Part shown: in pieces, positions 47,824 to 60,329 of the stretch
How positions within the stretch are numbered: the stretch's first letter is position 1
Layout: each line of letters begins with the position of its first letter
Notes under the pieces: model-generated
Databases searched by the model: none
What the model saw: the letters and a program-made list of their open reading frames with translations, nothing else
What the model was told of the DNA's origin: nothing
Position numbers and translations under genes: made by a program
Source: Mactra quadrangularis
Lineage: Eukaryota > Mollusca > Bivalvia > Venerida > Mactridae
NCBI GenBank assembly: GCA_025267735.1
Contig: CM046296.1
Coordinates: forward strand, 21,354,464-21,418,463
DNA length: 64,000 nt
Direction of reading: 5' to 3'

Positions 47824-49373
47824 AAAGGGTAAACATGACTTTTGGACCGTAGGTTTTGGTTTTTGTTTTCATACGTGTTTGTTCTCACAGTGTAATTGCA
47901 ATCGCTGTGCATTCAAAATTCGTGGTTATTTTACAAGTAAAAGTAATCGTTTTAGGGTAAGCACTGCAATTGCATTGCATCAATTATTATTGTTAACTAC
48001 TGCAGCTTAAATTATGCTAGGACTGTAGGACAAATATATTTGATAAGGAACCACAGTGAAGTTACAATTAGTAGCTCTTTTTTGTTTCCTAAACCCAAAT
48101 AGTTGTGTTAATGTTATAAATTATGTTAGATGTAATATAATTTTTTCTCTTTCGTGATATTCTTTAGATTATACAAGGATGCGTCGTTTTGATTAAGCCA
48201 AACACGAATGCCAGTTTACTTCATAAGTCAAACTTTTCTCAAATCTAAAATTCTGTAATATTCTATGAGAACTTTGAACTTGTACATTGTGACCCAACAG
48301 CGCATTGTATAGTTTTATCTCTGCTTTTCTGAATTGATACAAGAAAGTATATCATAGTAAGCATACATCTAAGAGCTTCAACAAAGTAATTTTCCATGTA
48401 GACATTTTTACAATTGATTTTACTGAGGACAAAATCAGGTAGGTACAATACATCATGTGTAGATAATTTGTATATACAAAATTCTTACTTTAATATTCAT
48501 AGAGGAAAATGTTCCAAGATAAAATAATATACGTCAAAATATTGGAACATTTTGAGTAATTATCTAGTACCTTGTCTATACAGAGACTTTCATGAAAATA
48601 GAAAATCTCAAGTCAAAATTGTTCTATATGTATGTAAGTGAATGAAGATCAGCATTTTGAAATGTTTATATATAGTTTTATTTATTTTTAGAACTTCGAT
48701 AAACTAGAAACTGAAATGGGGACAACAACATTAAATGCAGTAGCATTCGGCTGAGAAGATAAATGTTGAACTTTGTTTAATTTATTATAATATATATTAT
48801 AGTGAAATTTCAGTATTGAATACAAACACGTTATTACAATAGTTTAATAAAAACAAACTAGAGTTGTTGGTATATGTGCATATATCTACAAGTAAATCTT
48901 TAATGCATACAAGCATAAATTAGGTTTGTCCTTTTTGATAATTCTTTTCAAGCAGTGAAGAAAAAGCAAGTATCATATTGATCATTTTTTTTTACTTTTT
49001 TAATATGCATCTTGTATTTAGCATCTAAATATTCATCGATTGTCAGCATAACATGATTACAAATCTTTAATTTTTATTTGGACAGTCCTTTCAACTTTGA
49101 CACTTTGACATGCATGAATTCATTACCATATACAGCTCCTTTCCATCTAAAAGTTTAAACAAATTTGCTTCATGTTGTTTGGTCAAATGTGACAATTGTC
49201 TACAATGAAAAAAATGAAGCAATTATATTGCAGTGCTTACGCTTAAACGATTATATTCACTTGTTAAATAACCGTGAATGTAAGAGCACAGCGATTGCAA
49301 TTACACTGTGAGAACAAACACGTATGCACACAAAATTCCAAACCTACGGTCCAAGAGTCATGTTTACCCTTTT
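47824..49373. mobile_element. 1.55-kb element with ~150-170-bp terminal inverted repeats
   Basis: AAAGGGTAAACATGACTTTT, TACGTGTTTGTTCTCACAGT and GTAATTGCAATCGCTGTGC at 47824-47995 recur inverted at about 49225-49373. The interior is AT-rich without a transposase-like frame. Target duplication not resolved. Superfamily unknown. Confidence 0.88.
48506..48553. repeat. 12-bp-arm hairpin
   Basis: AAAATGTTCCAA and TTGGAACATTTT enclose a ~24-bp AT loop inside the 47824-49373 element. Confidence 0.8.
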
Positions 49374-49379
49374 AAAAAT

Positions 49380-52300
49380 GTATGAACTTAGAGGACAGAT
49401 GCATTTAAATTTAGATAACATCTGGTTATTCATTCTTATTTCGATTAGCGTTTACGTGATATAAATGATTATGAATTAATAAAGCAGAGGTGTAACTGCG
49501 TTACAAGTATAAGTTCTAGTTGCATTATGTAGCAGTAGAATCATTTAATTTATTTTTATTGAAACGTCGATGGTCGTATATCTGTTTCTCTTTCAAATGA
49601 ATTAAGATACTTCTTGTCACTGGGACTTCCATCATACTACCCAGACATAGGGCATGTTTGTGGTTCCGTATACACTGTGTCTTGAACGTTTTGTTTATAG
49701 TGGGTATAACCGGTTACTCTATAACATTTTAACTGCTTTCCTATACAGTATAGCGTAATTACCTAGCCATTGTGATAAAATAAATACATATAATATGAAT
49801 ATTTCTATACGTTATACAAAATAATTGTTCAAACAGAGATAATGATGTTATCCCAGTAGATATCGTTATTTGCTTAATCACAGCAGAGACAGGTTCACAC
49901 TAATCGCTTATATTTATTCCCCAAGATATAAATCAAACGTGTATAGATCACCGCTAGGTTTCTGTTCAATATTCTCTCAAGTTATTGTAGTCTAGTCTAT
50001 TGGACGATTATATTGAAACTTTTTGACGTTTTGATGCTAAATAGTAAAAGACAATACGTTTAGAACGCATGTCACTTTTGAAAGATTTTGGATTTTTCTC
50101 TGAAGCATTAACCAATAACAGATTTGCTTACCTAAGTCATTATCATTTAACTCTTATGTTTACTGCGCTGGTAGGCATGTGTCCATGTTACTTTAGAAAG
50201 TGTTTGAATTTCCAATTCAGCCCATTCCCATTTTCTTAACTTAGTCATTGTTATTCCAATTATACATTTGGATTACTTCGAAATTGTTCCTTTTAGGCAT
50301 TGGTTCATGATAAAGACTATGTCTTGAAAATAGTATGACCATGGTTGATGTTGGCTGAATTTTTGATAGTCATCGAGCCCAAAAATGTAGATATGGTATC
50401 AAAAAGAGTAGAACATGTTGATCAAAATCGGTACGAATGCAGTGCATGTTATATATCAAATGAGTGTTTTTATTACAAATGATCCAAACTCTTTAAAGCA
50501 AATTCTACACCACATGACAAAATTATCTGCGGAGTTTTCATGTTAGATTTTTTGTCTTATATTATGGGTGACTTCATAAGGAATAATTGTCATAAATTAG
50601 CAATGCTTAGTTTTTACAATGACATTTAATAATTCTATACAGCAGGCGTTCTACTTTCATTATTCTGCCATGACTCACTTGTATCGTTTACATTTAGTTT
50701 TTTGCTACGAATTTATCATTACCATAATGAGAGGAAAATAAATAAGCTCAAGGGAATCCCATAACATTTTCCAAACCGAAATAAATACTTCAAAATCAGT
50801 GATGGTTCTACAAAATGAACAGACCATGTTTTATGACAATATGTCTCTAGCGAGCCGAATTTTATATCTTTTACAGTTTTCAAAGGTTTCAAATGCTTCA
50901 CTTGAAGATCACGTGACCTGTCAGAGTAGCAAACAATCATATACAAAATATATTGTTTCAACGAAAATTAATATTCTTGTTAAGAAAAGTGACTGCTGTT
51001 TGTAATTCAACTTTAGAGTTTCTCCCACAAATAGATCGATTTAAGTTGTTTCCAAGTTTACATATATTGTCTTACAAGAGTTTACTTCAAAATTCTACTC
51101 GAACTTAAACCATTTTTTGAAGATAAACATTATAACTGTTGATGAACAAAGCACAATTAATATGTTAATGATAAAGTCATTTTATGAGTTAATATATATA
51201 TTAAGGAGTTTGTTTATGTCTTCACATGTTTACGTCATTACATCAACTTTCCTTTTCGTAAGGCAAGGCATTTGAATACTCCTTGCACGGAATAATATAA
51301 CCTATAGCTACTAGGAATCTAAGCCTAGTTGTCGTAATGAATACTGATCACGTGATTGCGTCCGGAGTTACATTTTCTTGTAGATGGAACATTGAAAGTT
51401 GTGTTACATATTGTACACTTTATGACAAACGTTGATGAACAAAAAGAGATAATGTATATGCTTTGTTTGTTGTAAATTGATAATGGGATAGCGACTAAAG
51501 CAACAAAAACGTCTTTAAGTGATTTATGAACAATAAAAGTAACATGTATAATGCTTGTATAAGACATTGGACATGTTCCAAATCAGATGCACCAAAAGTC
51601 ACAAAATCTAGTGTATTATATATAAATTCTACAAACCTTTTTACCAAGCCAAGATTTGATATTGAGACAATATAACATTATCTCAGCGTGACACCGAAGA
51701 TCATAAAGCCCTCTCCATATTTTGTGGCCGGTGAAGTAAGTTTTTGTAATCTCGTGTTTTCAGATCGCAACTGCATTTAAATTCATTAGGGACTTACTTC
51801 ATGAATAACATATTTTGTCTCATGTTTCATCAAAATCTATAATTCACAACGATTATGAAAATGCAGAGATTTTTTGGAGAATATGACGCGACATAAACTA
51901 AGACTGTCCTAGCATCGCATGCTAGGCTTTCATTAATGGAAGAATTTACCACGTCAATAGCGCCTTGTTACCGCAGTCGGTAGCTTGTATCCCAACTCCC
52001 GTGGGACTCAAAACAGAATTAGCAAATACAGAATTTGAATATTCGAAATCGGGAAATCAGAGGGGATACATTTATATCGTCTCGTTTACGGTATTCAGTC
52101 AACAGTTGCCACGAAAGAAATGTCAGCCGACTCTGAATAATATTATCAAAAGGATCTCTTTGATTTGTCAGTTCCTTTGTGTTGAAAAAATATCTTTGGG
52201 CTAGAAAGAAAACTTGGTACCAAAATATCAATAATACATGTACAACCATAATATTGTGTTTTGGTTTCTTGCACTTTGAAGTTTTCTTTTAATTTTCAGC

Positions 52301-55300
52301 ATTGTTGTTGTAGACTTTGTCTTGTATCCAAAATAAACAATTAAGACAAAGCAATTTACTTATATATCAACAAAAGTAGAATATAATATATGTTATGAAT
52401 ATGAAATGAAGATATCTAAAGTCATTGACTCGACAATAACGCAACAAATGGATACCACATGAGTTGACAAGAACATTACCAAGTCACTTTAAATAGTATA
52501 TTACAAAGAGTTAGCATCATTTACAACGCATGTTTTCTAATGGTGGGATTCAATTGAAATTGTAAAACAACATTGCGTCCCTAATGGCGTTAATTATTTC
52601 AAGTTTTGGTACATTCCATTTTACTTGTATAGGATGCATGTTTGTATAGCTTAGCTGTTCAGTCAGTTTTATCATCAAGTTCTTCCATGGCAATATGGAC
52701 TTTTGGTTTAAATGACTTCATCTTTTAATTAGATTTTTGTTTTGATGTAAAGATTGTTATACAAACGGGACGAAGCCATACAATTAGATTATTAACATAA
52801 AAATCTCCGAGGTCAGATCGTCGGTGGACGAAATCAACAGACGTTTTCTAAATTAATATATTGAAATAATTGAAATATTTGAAATATTTTATTGGCATAA
52901 ACAAGGTCCATTGCCAAGATACAATATGGCTGCAATTTAGATAGATTTATATATATACGCTTTCGAATGATTCATTGAATACATTTTAGGTGGGTCGCTA
53001 GGCAACGATATAACCTTATGCAAAAGAAAAAATCTAATGATTATAAATTGATTTAAATGAGTCAAAGTTTTCTACCGATACCAAAATCAGTTTGTCGATA
53101 AGATTCTATGTTCATATATATTTACATGTTCCCATGGCAATACCAGGATTGTAAAACATTAGTTTCCAAAGCTCTTGTGTATATGTATATACAATTGTAA
53201 GATTTGTTACCGTACTGGAACAGTGATAACATGCTCTTCAACAAGATTTATGTAGTAATGTTTCTGTTTGTTTTTACATGGAAAACCTTTGGTATATACA
53301 TCAAATATCTTTGCACACGATTAACTTGGTACTGGGAAGTACATTTAAGAAATATAGTAGTGAGGCGGTTTTTTGGCATTCTGTCTATTCTACAACAGGG
53401 GACAGATTCTTAAAGATTTGGCCTTATATCATAAATAAACCAATACCAAAATGATTTTCAATTGAAATGCGTGTGTACGAGTTCAGATTTTGAAGTTACT
53501 AAATTTCATTATTTCAGTCGCATTTAAAATGGAAAACCTAAACCCTTTCTGATGTCCAAAAATGTTAACTGAGGACCAACCTTCCAACTTTCATTCATGA
53601 AAAACTTGTGGCTTAAATCTTTAATTGATTCCCTTCTATTCCAAACCAAGTCCTATTAAAACAACTCAGCAGTCAAATATACGTAGAAGGATATTTTAAC
53701 ACTAATGTGTATTACATGGTATTAATCACGTATTACATCGTTTCACCAAACATAACATCTTCTATGTTACAATGTAACTATCCACTTTATAATTTGTCCC
53801 TCTTCATTTCTCGAGACAAGATGATGTTTTCTATAAGTAGTGTAGAAACCAATTCAGCACGATTGTATCTTGTACGCTTCAGTCATCATCAGACAACCGT
53901 AATTCTTTCTCTGATCGTCTAAATTGCGCCATTATTCCATAAACACTTCTTACGGATGATTTTACGCGTGGTATGAATTGAATTAACAATGTGGTACTGA
54001 TTTTCCGTTGTGACTTGATACGATGGCGTGAGTTGATGTTATGAGAAACTATTTACGACATGAAAATAAATGTTGGTAATAATCAAATTGGATGTAAACT
54101 AACGCCTTGGTCATTCAATAAACAACGCTAGGGTATTTTTGTTTCTTTATACATGGTCACATTCAACGAAATAAGCAGAATAGGGCAAACTTGTTAGATA
54201 TTTTTTCTCGTTTGATAGGATTTAGATTTTTTACATTTTTGTTCATTAATTTCCATTTTACGACGTTTATTTAACACTCAGTTTAAGTTTATAGTCTTGG
54301 TTTCTTTGTGTTGCATGTTTGCCGGCTGTACGACAGTTAGACCCTGATGATCGAGTTTCACAAGAATCCATATAATCCAATGTATTATGCAGCTGGCAAA
54401 CGGTACAACGCATAAATCTATTCACACCTGCATGGATGAAAAGAAATCATGAGCAGATACCTTTTTTCTAAGAAAGAATCAGTACACATTGAAATAACTG
54501 AACCAGGATCTCTCGACTTATATGAACGGGTCCTTTATGTACCACGTGACCATTTCATCAACAGTAACACATAGCATGGTCATTTGGCTATTGCAAACAG
54601 TGTTAACAATCGTACAAATAAAATGCCCATTATTACAAATGAAACTGTCGTTCGTGTACTGAAATATAAGCTAGAAACATCATATTTGAACATTAACAAT
54701 TAAGCAGAGAAAGAGGTCAAATCTTGGGTCAAGATTGCACGTGATATCACGTGTATGCTTATAATAATTGCATATTGAAGTGATTAAGTATAATCACATG
54801 ATCTTATAAATGAATGAGTCATAATCTCAATTGTTTGTATTAATGGTACTGGAACTTATTGTTGGAAGAATGTTCATCTGAATATCTCATGTTTGAATAA
54901 AATGTCCATCAAGAAGTCTTACCCAGATGCTCCCATTAATGGACAGAATGGTGATAATAAAGGAGTGTAGGGGTCCATTTATATGATAGTCTCTAATGTC
55001 CATGGCCTCTCTTTCTCTGTAGTCTCTATTATGATTAATGTTTTTAATTATCCAATATCTTGTATCGTTGTACATTGTGCATTGAATCTTGAACTGTCCA
55101 TTGGTCATGTCAATAAGTTTTAATCAAAACTATGGAATCTCACTAGCGCCATCATAATTTTGTACTGTTTATTAGACATGTCAAGAATTGTAATCAAAAC
55201 TTAGGAATCTTGCCATCGCCATTGTATTTACATAAGTATTTCATGTTGAGATTTAATTATAAATGTTTTCAAACTTTGGCCTTACATGTAATTGGGTTCC

Positions 55301-55500
55301 TTGCAGAACTTGGAGTTACTTTAAAGTAGATTAAGAATATATGTATACTCTCTTTCTTTTAGTAAAATACCAAATCCATTGATTCATTCATTCTTAGATA
55401 CAATATATCGATATGGTATTTGACTGCTTCATTGTCTTGTATGCAGTGGTTCAGTGGATCAATGATTGAGATCTGATGTTTAAATCCATCCAGCTAGTAG
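49380..55500. other. Intron-like non-coding stretch
   Basis: No exon supported on either strand. A perfect 16-bp palindrome CACGTGATATCACGTG (two E-boxes) lies at 54738-54753. A tRNA-A-box-like GTTACCGCAGTCGGTAGC is at 51967-51984, without a matching B box. Confidence 0.4.
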
Positions 55501-55505
55501 CGCTA

Positions 55506-57508
55506 TAGTCCATTCAATACAACTTTTGACCTAGACAAAATTGCAACAGAAAATATTGTTGTACTATGCGAAAGACCATATATACAATAACACACAAAAA
55601 AAAGTTGCACTCCAAATAACGAGGGGAAAGTGATGGAAAATGAATTTAAAATAATGCATTTTCTACTTATATTAAAAGGCGCTGCAACGCTTCCGTACTT
55701 TTGTCTCGCAGTAAATATAGCTGTTGTCACAAAAAGTAATGGATGCCGGTAGTATTTTGATTTTGAGTTGACTTCCCGATGTGATCCTATCTATCTACAT
55801 TTAATTAATTTTATATATGGCATTAAATTCATTAAAAATACCGTTTTTGGTGACGACCTTGAAAAATAGAAATATTTTACTACGGTAGCGGGTTAGGACC
55901 AAAATTGATCATGTTTAGTGTTAAATTTCGTGTCACGATATTTTTGTTGTTTGAGCGCTGAGTACGAAACTTTAAATTCTCCAAATTAATGTTATCTCTT
56001 AGAATTTATTTTGAAAAACAAAATGATAACCAAGTTAAGCTTAATTCACTTGATATATCATTTGTTTTAATAACATGAAAATAGCATCACACTATATATT
56101 TGAGCTTAAACGATTTCTAACTTTCTTGTGTATGAGTTACATGTAGCAATTTTCCTCCGTCATTATTTGAAAATTATAGGCTGTTGTTGGTTTTGTTGTG
56201 CCACCGTACTAACCTGTTTGACCAAGACATTGTCTTCAGGTCTGACAAAGTAAGGAAAGTCAAGAACGGGACTTTGCTAAATTAAAAAATCCCAAGCTGT
56301 GTTTACTTCTCTCTCTTTCATGTATACCCTAATTGGATGCAAAACAACTTTAACATCATTTAACGTTGTAAAATCAGTAAGTGTTTAAACTCCCCAGAAC
56401 TTACTCAGAGTTCAAAGAAGCCGTTCAGATATATATAGACATCACGTTGGAAGTAGACATCAAACCTGGCGAGAGATCATAATGCTCTATCATTCATTAT
56501 GAATTGGCCACACTAACAACCTCCCTTTGCACAAGTTTGTTACTGAAGTAGTCAGAGCAACATCGTTTATGCAAGTTAAAAGCTTGTCTCAAACATATGA
56601 CGCAACACCATGCCACATACGAAGAGTATACATACAGACACAAATATAGAAGGACAACAAAGCCTTAAATCCATGTGAGCAGGGATGTGAGTCTATTAAT
56701 GGAAATGTTCAGCATGTAAAGACTAAGTTACAGTCTGTCCCTGAAGATATGTTAAAGTGATTCGATGTAGCTGTCGACCGAATTGCATTTCAAGTTGCTG
56801 CTCCTGTAATAGCACGGACTTGAGTGTTCTAGATCAAGATCTAGTTTAGCCTCTGAAAGCGAAAATGCCGACAGTGACAATGATCAAAAGCTAGACCTCG
56901 GGTTATAAAAAAACGGAACGTAAGTAAGTGCATTCTGTAACAAATATACTGTTACAAAATTTCATGTGTAAAAACAGAAACAAAAGTAACAAATGACATT
57001 TTAAATATTTATTTATGTAATACATAATACTCATCCCAAAACTGAACAATTGTGTCTCTTATCTATTAATGTTATACTAATTATAGTTCAAGCACATGAA
57101 AGATACATGTAAAGCAGATTCCAGATAAATGACTCGTTTACAGGTCATTTTTGACTTATTTATCCAAAAAATTTCAAAAATGACCTTTTTGAATTTATAA
57201 AGAATTCGAATAATAAGTTGTATTTTTACAATTGTTTTCATTCGTAAATGATAATAGATAGTTATAAAGGGAGCTAATCCACAATTTTTTCATTTGTATA
57301 AGATAATAGATAGTTGTAAAGGGAGCTAATCCACATTTTTGTTCATGTTCAACGTTTTTTTGCCCAAAAATGGACTTTCCCCTCGAATTTTTGAGTGTAA
57401 ATTTGTTTTGGATACCACTATGAATACGAACTTTCACATAGTACAAAAAAAAATTCTGTTGCAATTTTGTCTAGGTTAGCCTATTTTTTAGCTGTATTAA
57501 ATGGACTA
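55506..57508. mobile_element. 2.0-kb element with ~80-bp terminal inverted repeats
   Basis: TAGTCCATTCAATACAAC then CCTAGACAAAATTGCAACAG and TTGTACTATG at 55506-55570 recur inverted at 57435-57508 (CATAGTACAAAAA, CTGTTGCAATTTTGTCTAGG, GTATTAAATGGACTA). CTA flanks both ends, a possible 3-bp target duplication. No transposase recognised. Confidence 0.75.
57249..57353. repeat. 52-bp tandem duplication
   Basis: ATAATAGATAGTTATAAAGG then GAGCTAATCCACA occurs at 57251 and, with one substitution, at 57303. Confidence 0.88.
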
Positions 57509-57514
57509 CTACTT

Positions 57515-59995
57515 ATTACCAGTAACAAAATGGCTGCATAAATAGCTGTAAGGTTGGTAAAGGTGCTGAAATGCTAGCCTGATTCTATTAAATGTCCGTT
57601 TTAATCCTTCCACAAGCGCAAATCGCTCGAGAAAGCGTCACCATAAGGTTACTCAGAAAAGGGCGATTTTATTCACATAAATTCAAAACTATATCCGTCA
57701 CGTCACACAGTTTTCTCTTCTTCATTTTCACAGTTAGAAAACGATAGTTTGTCCAAATATTTTGTACATGAATACATCAATCAACGTTCATTGAAATCAT
57801 GGGGTAAAATCAACAATAAAATCATCAATAATGTTAATATACTATCAGAGACATTGTTGTCAAACACATTGCTTGAGAAAAATATTCTTAAACAATAATT
57901 AACCGTCTTTTATCGGTAGCGGTTGGGCGCTAATAACGTGTATTCAAAAACGCCTAGGCAAAAAAAGTTTAATTCCGACTACGCTTGAATTCTAAACAGA
58001 ATTTTCCGGACTGCCATAGAACACGAATATCATTAAAATTTATGAATATTAATATATCTACTGATGACATATATAACATTTTCAAACATTCAAAGTCTGT
58101 CTAAATGCTTGTTTACTTGATTTGTTCAGTCATTTACAGTCTCTAACTAACCTTACTAGTTGATCTGGACTATGCTCATTACCAGAACTCTCACTCTTCA
58201 ATAAGAAACTGATTCCTTTCTATACGGACGAATTTTTATTAGAGACAATTGGTTTCTAAACTGCATGACATAACAGACTCGCGTGATTAAGAGTCCAGCG
58301 TATTAACCCCTGGACTTGCACTTATTTCCAAATGATGTAAATATTTTGTTCAAAGTTTTTAACCAATTACCATCTTAAAATGAACATAATTATTAATTAA
58401 AGTTCATTGTTCTGAAATATTTGATATTAAAACAGGACGCTTTTTAATTGACAAGTACCTTTTATTTTCAAAAATATATGATTCCATGCTTATTATGACT
58501 CAAACAATATTGTGTGTAAAAAATAAATAGATTTCTTACAATTAACTGACATTAAAATTAAGTAACGACAAAACCCACAAAAACGCCTTAATTAGCATTT
58601 GTCAAGAATAAATTATAACATAAGACTGTGATATTCCACCTTGCGTACGTAGTATTATATAAACTACTATAGCAATATTGTTCTTCTATTTCACAGAGTA
58701 CAAACTATGATGTAATTAGCCTTAATTGAAAGAACAATATTAATTTTCTAAACTAATGTATCGATCCTACATATACAATATATCAAATTTCAAAAACTAT
58801 CACCTCATAAGTTTCATATCAATCATATACGTTAGAAGCAATTTTCTATCCATAACTAATTAGCTATTGCCTGATCAGAGGTAATTAATCTAGGAGACTC
58901 TTTCTTTATGGAGGAAATTTCACTTCATTTACATGAAGTGTATCTCATCTACCGTCATATCTGTAAACGATTATAGTTCGTTAGGGAACACTACCCTCGG
59001 TGGTTGATATTTAGCGCTGACATTCAAACCTGTACAATTCATTATATTTGACAAACAAGACAAAGAAGGTTTGAAGTAAGAATTGTTAAATGTAATTTAG
59101 TAAGAGAGTAATTAGTGAGTCTTAAAGATGATTGACATTATGAATAGGTTCGTTGATTTTGTATCATGTTTTGCTAAAAACGTCACATTGGTCTTGCGTG
59201 TTGTATTTAAGTATTCTTTATTTTATGTAATCCGCGAGTAAAGGGTTTGATAAATAAAAATAGACTGCATGACGTCTTAAAGATATGTAAAGTTAATTCA
59301 AGTGGTTTGGAATCTTTAAGGTTCGCACAAACCAGAGATTATAAATCTTTAAAACAGACTCCAGGCTCAAAACTAACTCTGTACTTGAACTTGATTTCTC
59401 AATTAGCAGAAAAAGATGTAACAATCTTGAATGAAGTATTAGACACAGAAGTTAACACTAACCTTAATTATCGTGTTTCGACATTCTTTATAATAGCAAA
59501 ACTTAAGAACAAACCTGGGTGTTGAGGATGGAATGCATCCTTCGCACATTCTGTTAGTTACATTATAATGCCAAATCATATTCATTTTTTTTTCAATTGT
59601 TGCACAATGATTTTCTAATGCACTAAAAGTTGTTAAGGAGTATTTTGACGATACAAAAAGTCGCCAAGATCGTTTATAATTTACAACTTTAATATTCATT
59701 TCATTCTGATATTTAATTCATAAAGGAATAGGAGAACGTTTTTATTGTCCTGGTTTGTTCACATAATTAATATTGGTATGATTTATTTAAGGACCTTGAA
59801 TTCATTTTCTAAGAGAAGATATCATTTCGGGGTTTTGTGTGGAAAGTAAAATCGGAGAAAAATTCTATAGCACTATGAAAGAAGCTGTGGTCTCTTAGTA
59901 TGAATATGATTCATTCATCTCTGTAGCCCCAGTAAGACAACTTACAATGTATATGTAAGACAATTGAGCTGTTAATATACAACATGCATTTGTTA
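57515..59995. other. Intron-like non-coding stretch
   Basis: A plus-strand open frame at 59247-59525 (92 codons, with AEKDVTILNEVLDTEVN) is the most protein-like here, but it has no recognisable family or splice context. Confidence 0.35.
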
Positions 59996-60000
59996 ATAAC

Positions 60001-60030
60001 GTACGAGGGTTGATCCAGAAGTAATGTCAC
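60001..60030 (+). mobile_element. Single mariner-type terminus (relic)
   Basis: TACGAGGGTTGATCCAGAAG then TAATG resembles the terminal repeat of some mariner families. No inverted partner was found nearby, so at most a decayed end remains. Confidence 0.4.
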
Positions 60031-60256
60031 TGTGCCTGTCACACATTTAGTTTGCGCTGTACTGTTATGAACATGGTATCAAAATGTTCATTAATTCAAC
60101 TTTTATTAGATACATAAACATTTTTTGCTAAAAGTTTCTGTTTAAAAGTCACCAGCTTTCAATGAATACCATCCCGCTATGTCGCCGCGCGCTAAAATAG
60201 ATATTTTTTTTCCTGACATATTTAAAGGGTTGTAAAATTGGACTGAACACAACCGT

Positions 60257-60322
60257 AGGTCAAGTAGTCAAGTGGTAGGGCATGCGGTCAGAAATCAAAA
60301 TGGCCAGTTCAAATTCCAGTAA
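60257..60322 (+). other. tRNA-like sequence (SINE head or tRNA pseudogene)
   Basis: TAGTCAAGTGGTAGGGCATG resembles an A box and AGTTCAAATTCC a B box, ~45 bp apart. Acceptor pairing is poor, so an intact tRNA gene is unlikely. Confidence 0.4.
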
Positions 60323-60329
60323 GAGATCT

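Noticed and set aside
51960..52015. Possible tRNA gene
   Set aside because: The A box (GTTACCGCAGTCGGTAGC) is convincing, but no B box or cloverleaf follows; at most a SINE-head relic.
59247..59525. 92-codon plus-strand gene
   Set aside because: No homology I recognise, no splice or promoter context; length is within chance for one frame in 64 kb of AT-rich DNA.
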